Shown: positions 1-8,564 of the stretch, piece after piece | How positions within the stretch are numbered: position 1 is the stretch's first letter | Layout of the letters: each line of letters starts with the position of its first letter | Origin: a virus | IMG/VR virus record: IMGVR_UViG_3300022839_000089 | Coordinates: 1-25,458 of that record | Strand: one strand, 5' to 3' | DNA length: 25,458 nucleotides | Position numbers and translations under genes: made by a program | The notes under the pieces: generated by a model | What the model was told of the DNA's origin: nothing | Seen by the model: the letters and a program-made list of their open reading frames with translations, nothing else | Database searches by the model: none

Positions 1-237
1 CAAAGCAGTAGTAGAGGTAGTACCTATCTGTAATAAACTTGTATTACCAGCCAATGCCGTAGTGGAGGTAGTACCTAAAGCTAACGTTGAGTATGCTGTA
101 TTACCAGCCAATGCCGTAGTGGGGGTAGTACCTATTTGCAAGAGTGAAGTATCACCTGCCAAAGCAGTAGTAGAGGTAGTACCTATCTGTAATAAACTTG
201 TATTACCTGCCATTGCAGTACTACTTGTAGTACCGAG
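1..237 (-). repeat. Short coding repeat array in the fibre, LAGNTSLLQIGTTSTTA-type units
   Basis: Successive units of 17 residues (51 bases), one expanded to 19 residues, share the pattern AGNT-S/A-LLQIGTT-STTA. Bases 1-48 are identical to bases 160-207, so part of the array is a recent copy while other units have diverged. The array continues beyond the left edge, so the copy number cannot be given. It forms part of the fibre shaft of the gpJ-like protein. Confidence 0.9.
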
Positions 238-3200
238 AGTTAGTAAAGTCGGTTTTCCAGAAAGAGCACTATATGCTCCGCTAAAGGAAGAGGTGCCTGC
301 ACCTATAGCGGTTCGTACTTCTGACGCAGTTATGCCTGTTTTTAAAGCAGGAGTTCCAGCATTATCATATAGCGCAGGAGACTCAGTGTTAGTAGCGTTA
401 GCATCTATATCATCTAACTTAGTTTTTAGAGTATTTGTAAAGTCGTTAGCGGTCTGACTATCAGCAGAAATTACTCCTGAAGCAATACTTATTCCACTAC
501 CAATTTTTACACCTCCAAGGACGCTGGCGGTAGAAGTAGGCAGAGAATAGTTATTTGCATTAGTATCAATAGTATTAAGTTTAGTGCCATCGGCAGCAAT
601 ATCCCTTCCATCAACGGTTCCAGTAACAACTAAAGCACCTGTTAGTGTTGCGCCTGTTGAGGTAGTATTAAACTTATTACTCCCTTGGTAGCGAAGATAT
701 ACAGAATTTGAGTCAATTTTAAACTGCTCTCTCCAAGTAAAGTCAACCCCCTGCTGCTCTCCTACTGTTTGACTGGCAGGTGAGGTAAAGATGCTATAAA
801 GTCCACTGCTCTGGCTCCACTCGGTGTGAAAAACATAACCAGCTTCCGTTACTATCTCATCCTCATCATGCCCTACTCGAATATTAAAGTTTCCGCGACC
901 ATCGTTATACGAGATAAGGTGTTTATCGTTTTCAAAATGTATGGAGTTTGCAGTATTAAGTGCAATCCCCCCTGTGAAAGTCTTGATGCCGGACATTGAC
1001 TGAGATCCAGTGGTACGAATAACAGTACTATCGACCGCTAAAGCTCCAGTTGAAGTTGTGTAAGACACGCCATTGCTTCCACTCAGAGCAGATCGTGCAG
1101 GAGTAGTAACTCTTGCATCGGTAAAGTAAAGGTTATTAGTACCTTCGTCCAGATTATCTGTTGTAAGACCTGCGAGGGACGAAGGAGTTCCTGTTACGTC
1201 CCCTATAAAAGTGCCATAAAAGGTTCCTGCTTCTACTTTTTCGCTACCAAAAGTCCAACCTGCAAGGTTGTTGCTAGGCCCTACTCCATTTTCGGCATAG
1301 ACCAGACTCTTATTGCCTTGACTTCCTCGTGCTACTTCAATACCTGCTGTTACCGTGCTTGCAGGGGTACCGGCCATATCACTGTTTATAAGGATCTTGT
1401 CGTCATAAGTAGATAAAGAACCTCTTACAGCAACGTCATTTGTAAAAGTTTTATTACCTGCAATTGATTGAGCACCTGAAGTACGCACTACAGTAGAATC
1501 TGCCGAGAAGTTAGTGCCTGATAAGCTTACACCTGCACTACCTGTATACTCAGTATTAGTGTTTGTAAGAGTAACATCTGCTCCAGACCCTTCAAGAGTC
1601 AAAGTAAGTGTTTGATCAGTAACTGAAGCACCTGTAACATTGTTATCCGGTAGAGTATATACGGTATCAGTAGAGCTTATAGTTACTGTATTAGCGGCAT
1701 CGTCTTTAACTAGGGTTACGTTAGTGCCTTGCGTTATAATACCCGCTGCTAGATCTCTTATTTCTTCATCGGTTCTTTGGGTGTTAGCAGAGCTTATAGT
1801 TACTGTATTAGCGGCATCGTCTTTAACTATGGTTACGTTAGTGCCTTGCGTTATAATACCCGCTGCTAGATCTCTTATTTCTTCATTGGTTCTTTGGGTG
1901 TTAGTGTCAGACCAAGGTACATTAACATACATCTTATCTGTATCTATCTCTACGGGATAGTTTTTTCCGGACTCCGTATAACCTATCTTAACAAGACCTG
2001 CTACAGTATCGGTAGCCGTAGTATACTGTGTGTTTGTAAAAGTAACATCAGAGACTCCTTCACGAGCTAAAGTAAGGACTTGGCCTGCAACTGAAGCATT
2101 AGTAACGTTGTTAGCAGGAAGAACATATACTGCAGGCACAGTTACAGTGTCTGTGCTCGCATCTCCTCTTATTAGAGTGATGGTGCTTCCACTAATTGTA
2201 AGAGCATTAGCTGCAGAGGTCAGAGACTGATTAGAGTTTTTAGCAGTTTTGAGTCCTATAGCGGTAGCAGTATCCGTGGCGAAGTTTTCATTATCGCCAA
2301 GAGCAGCGGCTAACTCATTCAATGTATCCAGAGCGGCAGGAGATGAGTCAACTAAGTTAGAGACTGCGGTGTTAACATAAGTCTCCGTAGCATATCCCGA
2401 ATCCAAACTAATTGTGGCTATTTGATTTGGCGTACTGCCCGTTACTGCAAGATTCAAACCTGTGGTAAAGTTAAGAGTAGTTGCGGCAGTTCCTTCTGAA
2501 GTTCCATCTTCTTGAACAATTACACCTGCTGTTGAGTTTACAATAGAATTTGCATCAATGGTAACACCGGAAAGTATTAGATCGGTTCCATCAAACAAAA
2601 TGTGCTTATCTGCTTTACCAAAAACCATCTTACCGCCAGTAAGATCCATAAAGGCACCAGCCTCTGTGCCGGTAGGAGAAGCATCTGCGTCTGGAATACT
2701 TCCACCTTTAATAGTACCTGTGGTTATGTCCCCAAGATCCGCAGTCATCGCTGATAAACCGCCTGTGATATTCATCTTGCCAGCGGTTATACTAGTTGCA
2801 CCTATTCTGTCTGCATTTATAGTACCTGCGTTTATGTCTCCTGCGTTCAGGGTTCCTCGCAGCTCCATTGTGCCAGCAGATTGATCCCAGAATACATACT
2901 TATCAGAAGACGCATCGCCTAAGTAAAAGTCTCCTGCAGAGTTTAAGTGGGCTCCTTTTCCAGTCAGAGTAGTTCCGTCTATTTTTGCTACAGTATCTCT
3001 ATTTCTTGCAGTACCGGTTCCAGTTCCTCCTTGAGTAGCTGTAAAGATACTTCCAATAGTATAAACTACGCCGGTTGTTCCTGCGACAGTATTCCACTGT
3101 GTTTGTGTAGTGTTTCCTAAGGCTGTAATGTAATACTCTGTGCCGTTAACAAAACTAGGTGCTGATACTTCGGCAGAAGGACCAACTCTAATATCTCTTG

Positions 3201-6200
3201 TTACAATTGCATCAGAGTCTAACATTGTAGTATTTAAAGTTTCAAAAGTACCTACATCAACAACTAGCTCTTTAAACTTTCCTGAAGTTGCAGATATATG
3301 ATCAGCAGTTATAGTGCCGTTTACAATTAAGTCACCATCAATAACTTCTTCTTGCTTATTCCATGCACCAGAGCCTTCGTATATCCAAACAGTTTGAGCT
3401 GTAGGATTACTCTGTGTACCAGTAAAAAAGAAAGCTTGATCATCTAGTACCGCAGCGTCAGGTTGTGCACCTGAACCGTCGCCCCATCGGCTGTTGGCTA
3501 GTGCCGAAGTTGTAGGCAGTGTAGTAACTTGTATGTGCCAGCGACCTGCACCTCTAGTTCCAGGAGTTCCGTCTATAGCACCCGTAGCGCTTCCAGCAAT
3601 ACCGCCAGTAGAGCTAGTAGGGAAGTATGCTGAAGGAATTACAAGGCCGTTTTGTGCAACAACAGTATGTCGGATCCAGTAGTACTTTGTTATTTGCGTT
3701 TGCTCTACTATTATGTCAGAGAGGCTAACAGCTTGCGTCGTGTATATTAAAGTTGCAGCGGTTCGATCATTTGTACTAGAAGCCCACACTTCGGTACTAT
3801 GTGTGGCAGTATTAAAAGTAGCTGAGTTTGTCCAAGCAAGATTAATTGCTCCCTTAGTAGAAGTACTAGCAGTTAGGGCTTGTATTCCTGCAGGGGCAGA
3901 AACAACTGCATTATTGACAGATCCGCTGGCATCTAGTTCGAGTTCTTTCGTGAAGTCTGAAGTCTTAATGTTACCAATTAAGTACGCAGAGTCGTTGTGC
4001 TCTGTAGCAGTTACCTGCACCAAGCCATTAGATTGAAAGTTCAAGCTGTCTATACGAAAGTACTTATCTACCCAATTAAATCTTGTGTTATTAATTTGTA
4101 TTATTTCACCAGTTAAAAGAAGATAGCCCTTTGAATCCAAAGTAAAGGATATGTCTAAACCATAGCGAGACTCGTCTAGAAACTGTTGAATATTAATCCG
4201 AGAGTTAAAGTAGTTAGAAACTCCAGGCATAGCAAATTGTCCGCTTCTACGGATGCCTTTGTCTTCCTTTAAGTAGGTAGAGTTAAAGTAGGTAATAGAT
4301 CTTGCATTGTAATTATTTTGTGGATCAATTACCTGAGCAGACATACTATTATAAGTACCTTTCTGCCCTTTGTCCTGTAGTTGAATCTTACCGATGATGT
4401 CTCCATCATTGATTATTTGATAGTCTTCAAAAGACGCAGGAGCTGCTTGCTTAATAGCTAACTCATACTTACCATTAGCATATCTTAGTATACCATTAAA
4501 CTGTTTAAGCATAGTATTAATGTTATCAAACAAAGGAACAGAAGTATCTATAATTTGGTTCATTTGGTGGCGGGTTACAAAGCGCTGCTCTGGCTCTTCC
4601 CAGCCTACATACTTCCAGTATTTTACATCATCAGAATCATATAAGGAGTATCCTGGAGAGTTAAAGCCCTCTACAATGTTTGTAAACTTTTTAACCAGAG
4701 GGTTGCCCGAAGCTGTGAAGCCGTCTAGTATAGATACGGCTAAAGTAGAGCTGTTAGGCCCGCTTAGAGAAAGATTGCTGGTTAAGTTGCCTGTAGTAGG
4801 TCTTGTACCTATTACAGCATTTGCTGAAGCTTGCCAAACCTTGCCGTCTATCCAGTAGTATTGCCCTTGCTTGAAAGATCTCCAGCTATTCCACTTGTAT
4901 CCTAGTTTTCCAATAACATTAGTAAACACAACTTCTGTAAATGTTGTAGCAGTAGTAGAGCCACCACTTTCTATATTTACAATTCGAGTAGCATAGCTCT
5001 TTACCGTTCCTTCAAATAGTAACTTTGAGTTACCCTCTAGTTTGTATACTCCGGAAGGGGTAACAGTGCCTGGAACTTGTATAGTTACGTCCGAAGGTGT
5101 GTCACAGTCTCGCGCGGCTTGTAGAAAGCTGTCTAGACTTATATCACTGTCTTCTAAACCCTTTCCGTATCTTTTACTTTGTAAGTAGTCAAGTAGTTGA
5201 AGAGCTGGGTTAATAGATACGCGGGAGTCTTCCCCGTTTTCGCCGGGGCCTATAGAGTAGAAATCTCCAGTAGTAGGACTAAAATCGTAAGGCATGGGAT
5301 CTTTAAGTCTGGCTATATACTTTTCAGAAGCAGCAGACACATATGTATAACTTAGGACCTCTCTTTGTATTTTCTGGGTTATAATATCATTAGAATCATA
5401 TCTTAAAAGCTCTAAGGCTCTACCATTATAAGACGCAGATACTTGAGAAGAGGCATTATTAAGATTGACAAGATTATGGTTTCTTATTGTGCACACAGCA
5501 CCGCCTGTTAAAGCATTAAACCTGCTTTTTACCCCCTGCATGCCTGAATTATTATCTAGTACCTTTATACTCTCTTGGAGAAAAACATTACCTTTTTCCA
5601 AGATCTCAAAAATAGCATTCGTAGTCTGTCCTGCAAAGTTAAGACTTATAAAGTCGCCTACATTGCATTGTGCATAAAAAGGGTTAGATGTGCCAAAGTT
5701 AATCTCTCTGTGCCCCCCTAGCGCGGCTGTATTTAAGTAGTTGCCAATCGAAACAACAGTTGTAGAAGGGGCAGCACCACTCTCTAAATAAGCTGATGTA
5801 TGCTCTTTATGGTCATATGTAACCATATGCCACTTGTCCGTTCCTTTTTTCATATAGAACGCAGTAGCAACACCTACTTGCGGGTTAGCTGACAACCTGA
5901 ACTTATAGTTTAAAAGACTAGAGCTTTTATAGTGCGACCACTTGTCTATAATCTTTACACTGCCACCAATCTGCACATCAGTAGAAGTATGGTGAATGGT
6001 TACAGTATCTCCTAGGTTAAAGTTAGACTGATCTGCGTTTCCATTTACACTATCTACATCATAACTATAATCATAGTTATAGGCTTTTATCTTTTTGCCT
6101 TGTATAACAAACTCAAGTTTTGGGATAGTAGTTTCGCCTTCCCCGATTTTATACTTAGATACTACATATGCTGTATCGAGCAGTCTATGGTTTGGGCTCC

Positions 6201-7908
6201 AGTAGTTGTTTTTATTCAATTCTGGGATAGTAGTTTGTATTTTGAAAGATTTATCAGCAGAGAGCTGGGTCAAAAGATCGTTTGAGTCTTGGTTCGGCTT
6301 ACCCGTATGCACAAATAGGGTAGCAGGTGCTGTGGAACTACCAGAGCCGGCTAGGCTAAAAGTTGTTTCATGCTGAAGGCCTTGGCCTCCGAACGTGTTA
6401 GAGTCAAAGCCAAAGTTAGGTAGAAAGTTAAGGCCATTAAAACCTCCAGAGTTGATAGCTCCACCTATATTAAAAGAAACAATTTGTCCGTCACTATAAA
6501 AGTTAAAAGATGTGCTAGACCTAGAACTTGCTCCTGCGAGTACATCACCTTTGTCTGCTCTTCCGTAACAAACTACAGAGGCATCTGTACCCGTAGCGGC
6601 ACTTCGAGCATTAGAGTCATTTAAGTCTAAACATACACTACTGTTATCATCTATATGTATATCATATATGCCGCCAATTTCACCCTCACAGAACGCGTGT
6701 GCAACATATACTTCTCTAGGGTCTGAGGCTAGAATGTCTGCGAAGATAGGTACGCTATCTACTTTTTGAACTCCGTAAACAACGGGGAGGGACTGAGCAC
6801 TTAAATTAAACTGTAAATCGACCTCTCTATCTACTTCGACTTGGTATTCTACGGTTTTCTTTCCGCCTATTAAACCTGCGAAACCTCCTCGCTTTTTCAT
6901 CTTGTAACGAGTTTCTTGGGCTTGATAAGTTGCAATAAGGTTTATAGACCTTTCTGCGTGTGCAAAACCTGCATCAAATTCGTACTCTGGACGTATAAGA
7001 GCCTCTACATCGGATTGCCCTGTGATACTCAAAGCTCTGTGGGCTGAGTCAGACGTTGTACGAGTTTGTACACGAACAAAATCACCCCAATGAGAGGTAA
7101 GGTTCCAAGAAACTTTTGAGTCTTTAAAAGAGTCATCTACTATAGACCCTTTTGAAATAATGCCTCTAAATATAAGAAAAGGTGTTCCTATGATCTCACC
7201 TCCAGTATGCAGAATAGTTGTTCCATCTGCAGCATAAACATTAGATGGATAAGAGTGCGCTCTGTAAATCATGACCTCTCGGTTAACATAATTTACATAG
7301 TTTGTTGCTTCTTTATTTCCGATTAAAGAACTTATCTCTTCGGACGCAAAAGAAAGAGCGTACTCCTGGTTTCCAGAAACTGCTGTTAAAGAGGTATCCA
7401 TAGGCGTTAACGATACTGTTTTATTATCGTTAGTAAACGTATTTATTCTTACATACTTATTGTTGTTAGCATTTCCAGTACTCTCTAAGAGTACTACATC
7501 ACCTTCTTGAAAGCCGGCTTCTAATAAATCTGTAGTTGTTGTCATGCTTGAGGTAGTAAAAGCAGCATTCGTCGTTATAACAGTGCCTATGGCAGTGCCT
7601 GAAAGCACTAAGCTCATGTTTGAAGCTTTTGCTTGCGTCGTTTCGTTTACAGTACCAACTTTTAGTACTTTATTGGCTACATAAGTCTGCGAACCATTAA
7701 GATTCTGCTTAGAGTCCTTAGAAAGATCGTCAAAGTCTACATTAATTGTGGCGTCTGTAATGTACGCGTAATCTGTTGCCTTTCCTGAGACAAAACCGGA
7801 AGAAGCTACCGCTTTAGGCTTCTCGAATTTTATTAAATGAAAGTAAGAATACGGATCATTGTCTATAAGTGATGTTTTTAATGCTGTATCAAGAGTTCTA
7901 TCTGCCAT
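1..7908 (-). CDS. gpJ-like tail tip / host-specificity protein fused to a long fibre (partial)
   Basis: I read one uninterrupted minus-strand frame from ATG at 7908-7906 to base 1, 2636 codons, with its stop beyond the left edge. A GAGGAGG ribosome site lies at 7923-7929, about 14 bases upstream, inside the end of the preceding gene. Residues 1 to about 1300 look like the tail hub part of lambda gpJ-type proteins. Around 1335-1430 (bases 3900-3620) is a fibronectin-III-like stretch, followed by a segment with IDGDLIVNGTITADHISA, the style of the gpJ C-terminal region. The rest is fibre-like: INAGTINADRIGATSITAGKM near base 2840, ALDTLNELAAALGDNENF near 2340, FTDARVTTPARSAL near 1120, then Thr/Gly-rich repeats at the edge. 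By position it would contact the receptor and close the tail tip. Recognition of the gpJ-like hub is good; the host receptor is unknown. The usual lambda L, K and I genes are absent upstream. Confidence 0.85.
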   Translation of the reverse strand, partial: MADRTLDTALKTSLIDNDPYSYFHLIKFEKPKAVASSGFVSGKATDYAYITDATINVDFDDLSKDSKQNLNGSQTYVANKVLKVGTVNETTQAKASNMSLVLSGTAIGTVITTNAAFTTSSMTTTTDLLEAGFQEGDVVLLESTGNANNNKYVRINTFTNDNKTVSLTPMDTSLTAVSGNQEYALSFASEEISSLIGNKEATNYVNYVNREVMIYRAHSYPSNVYAADGTTILHTGGEIIGTPFLIFRGIISKGSIVDDSFKDSKVSWNLTSHWGDFVRVQTRTTSDSAHRALSITGQSDVEALIRPEYEFDAGFAHAERSINLIATYQAQETRYKMKKRGGFAGLIGGKKTVEYQVEVDREVDLQFNLSAQSLPVVYGVQKVDSVPIFADILASDPREVYVAHAFCEGEIGGIYDIHIDDNSSVCLDLNDSNARSAATGTDASVVCYGRADKGDVLAGASSRSSTSFNFYSDGQIVSFNIGGAINSGGFNGLNFLPNFGFDSNTFGGQGLQHETTFSLAGSGSSTAPATLFVHTGKPNQDSNDLLTQLSADKSFKIQTTIPELNKNNYWSPNHRLLDTAYVVSKYKIGEGETTIPKLEFVIQGKKIKAYNYDYSYDVDSVNGNADQSNFNLGDTVTIHHTSTDVQIGGSVKIIDKWSHYKSSSLLNYKFRLSANPQVGVATAFYMKKGTDKWHMVTYDHKEHTSAYLESGAAPSTTVVSIGNYLNTAALGGHREINFGTSNPFYAQCNVGDFISLNFAGQTTNAIFEILEKGNVFLQESIKVLDNNSGMQGVKSRFNALTGGAVCTIRNHNLVNLNNASSQVSASYNGRALELLRYDSNDIITQKIQREVLSYTYVSAASEKYIARLKDPMPYDFSPTTGDFYSIGPGENGEDSRVSINPALQLLDYLQSKRYGKGLEDSDISLDSFLQAARDCDTPSDVTIQVPGTVTPSGVYKLEGNSKLLFEGTVKSYATRIVNIESGGSTTATTFTEVVFTNVIGKLGYKWNSWRSFKQGQYYWIDGKVWQASANAVIGTRPTTGNLTSNLSLSGPNSSTLAVSILDGFTASGNPLVKKFTNIVEGFNSPGYSLYDSDDVKYWKYVGWEEPEQRFVTRHQMNQIIDTSVPLFDNINTMLKQFNGILRYANGKYELAIKQAAPASFEDYQIINDGDIIGKIQLQDKGQKGTYNSMSAQVIDPQNNYNARSITYFNSTYLKEDKGIRRSGQFAMPGVSNYFNSRINIQQFLDESRYGLDISFTLDSKGYLLLTGEIIQINNTRFNWVDKYFRIDSLNFQSNGLVQVTATEHNDSAYLIGNIKTSDFTKELELDASGSVNNAVVSAPAGIQALTASTSTKGAINLAWTNSATFNTATHSTEVWASSTNDRTAATLIYTTQAVSLSDIIVEQTQITKYYWIRHTVVAQNGLVIPSAYFPTSSTGGIAGSATGAIDGTPGTRGAGRWHIQVTTLPTTSALANSRWGDGSGAQPDAAVLDDQAFFFTGTQSNPTAQTVWIYEGSGAWNKQEEVIDGDLIVNGTITADHISATSGKFKELVVDVGTFETLNTTMLDSDAIVTRDIRVGPSAEVSAPSFVNGTEYYITALGNTTQTQWNTVAGTTGVVYTIGSIFTATQGGTGTGTARNRDTVAKIDGTTLTGKGAHLNSAGDFYLGDASSDKYVFWDQSAGTMELRGTLNAGDINAGTINADRIGATSITAGKMNITGGLSAMTADLGDITTGTIKGGSIPDADASPTGTEAGAFMDLTGGKMVFGKADKHILFDGTDLILSGVTIDANSIVNSTAGVIVQEDGTSEGTAATTLNFTTGLNLAVTGSTPNQIATISLDSGYATETYVNTAVSNLVDSSPAALDTLNELAAALGDNENFATDTATAIGLKTAKNSNQSLTSAANALTISGSTITLIRGDASTDTVTVPAVYVLPANNVTNASVAGQVLTLAREGVSDVTFTNTQYTTATDTVAGLVKIGYTESGKNYPVEIDTDKMYVNVPWSDTNTQRTNEEIRDLAAGIITQGTNVTIVKDDAANTVTISSANTQRTDEEIRDLAAGIITQGTNVTLVKDDAANTVTISSTDTVYTLPDNNVTGASVTDQTLTLTLEGSGADVTLTNTNTEYTGSAGVSLSGTNFSADSTVVRTSGAQSIAGNKTFTNDVAVRGSLSTYDDKILINSDMAGTPASTVTAGIEVARGSQGNKSLVYAENGVGPSNNLAGWTFGSEKVEAGTFYGTFIGDVTGTPSSLAGLTTDNLDEGTNNLYFTDARVTTPARSALSGSNGVSYTTSTGALAVDSTVIRTTGSQSMSGIKTFTGGIALNTANSIHFENDKHLISYNDGRGNFNIRVGHDEDEIVTEAGYVFHTEWSQSSGLYSIFTSPASQTVGEQQGVDFTWREQFKIDSNSVYLRYQGSNKFNTTSTGATLTGALVVTGTVDGRDIAADGTKLNTIDTNANNYSLPTSTASVLGGVKIGSGISIASGVISADSQTANDFTNTLKTKLDDIDANATNTESPALYDNAGTPALKTGITASEVRTAIGAGTSSFSGAYSALSGKPTLLTLGTTSSTAMAGNTSLLQIGTTSTTALAGDTSLLQIGTTPTTALAGNTAYSTLALGTTSTTALAGNTSLLQIGTTSTTAL
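1672..1904 (-). repeat. In-frame 117-base tandem duplication in the fibre region
   Basis: Bases 1672-1787 and 1789-1904 are the same sequence at a period of 117 bases (39 codons). There are only two mismatches in 116 positions: 1713 versus 1830 and 1770 versus 1887. Both change the amino acid (Leu/Ile and Asp/Asn). Each copy encodes NTQRT(D/N)EEIRDLAAGIIT followed by a VKDDAANTVTISS end. The flanks hold an older, diverged pair: VYVLPANNVTNASVAGQ near base 2110 and VYTLPDNNVTGASVTDQ near 1640. Confidence 0.95.
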
Positions 7909-7911
7909 GAT

Positions 7912-8550
7912 CTAGTTACTAACCTCCTCAAGTTTTAGCGAAAAGCTATATAAGTTATTTGTGTTTAGGGTGTACTCTCGGGTGTCCGAGGTTTGAATTA
8001 CTTTAATTTTAGGGTCTGCAAAGTTTAAAACAGCTCCGCCTGTTACAGCCTTAGCAAGGCCTGGGCTAATGGTTAGAGCTGTGCCGTCTACTTGAGTTAC
8101 CATGTATGCCTTTGTGTGTGCACTATTTTGGCTATCCGCTATAGTGAATAACATACCAGGTTTTATATCTGTGCCTGCATTGCCGGAGGATATAAGAGCT
8201 GTAGCACCTGCAGTTGCATTGCTTGCTACAGTTCTAATAGTAGGGCCTTGTAGTCTGTACTGGGGTAGGGAGACAAAAAACGATGTTAGCGTTCCTCTTT
8301 TATGCAGAAGAAAGTTATAAATAGGATCAAACTCATCTTTTGTGAGAGGGTTGTAACTAATGTCAATACCCCATTTGTGATAGACATGAGAACGCGTTAT
8401 AACTCTGCCTGAGTTTGTTCTGTCTCTCATTATAGGCTGCTCAGACGCAAGCTTTACTGATGCAAAGCCTGGTCCATAAGTACCTGAAGAGTCGTTTCCA
8501 GCATCGTTTATTCGATTATTAGGATCTGGTAAAGTATTTTGAATTGCCAT
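7912..8550 (-). CDS. Distal tail / minor tail protein (lambda gpM position)
   Basis: This 212-residue protein is likely the adaptor between the end of the tail tube and the tip protein. The N-terminal half has the pattern HKWGIDISYNPLTKDEF followed by a hydrophobic FLLHKRGTLTSFFVSLPQ. That resembles the small distal tail proteins of lambda-like siphophages, where a short beta-rich domain is followed by an F-x-x-x-LP motif. The middle (residues about 105-175) is an inserted beta-rich part with GMLFTIADSQNSAHTKAY, of the kind that follows the ring domain. The ATG has AGGAG about 9 bases upstream. The gene follows the tape measure with a 14-base gap and ends three bases before the gpJ-like start. 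Position supports lambda gpM or Dit; I cannot separate these by eye. Confidence 0.7.
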   Translation of the reverse strand: MAIQNTLPDPNNRINDAGNDSSGTYGPGFASVKLASEQPIMRDRTNSGRVITRSHVYHKWGIDISYNPLTKDEFDPIYNFLLHKRGTLTSFFVSLPQYRLQGPTIRTVASNATAGATALISSGNAGTDIKPGMLFTIADSQNSAHTKAYMVTQVDGTALTISPGLAKAVTGGAVLNFADPKIKVIQTSDTREYTLNTNNLYSFSLKLEEVSN

Positions 8551-8564
8551 TTTTAGTTATTCTC

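Noticed and set aside
62-4858. Several plus-strand open frames of 60-130 codons opposite the fibre gene
   Set aside because: They are antisense reflections of the repeat-rich fibre codons, and their Val/Ala/Pro-rich composition follows directly from the Thr/Gly/Ala-rich fibre.
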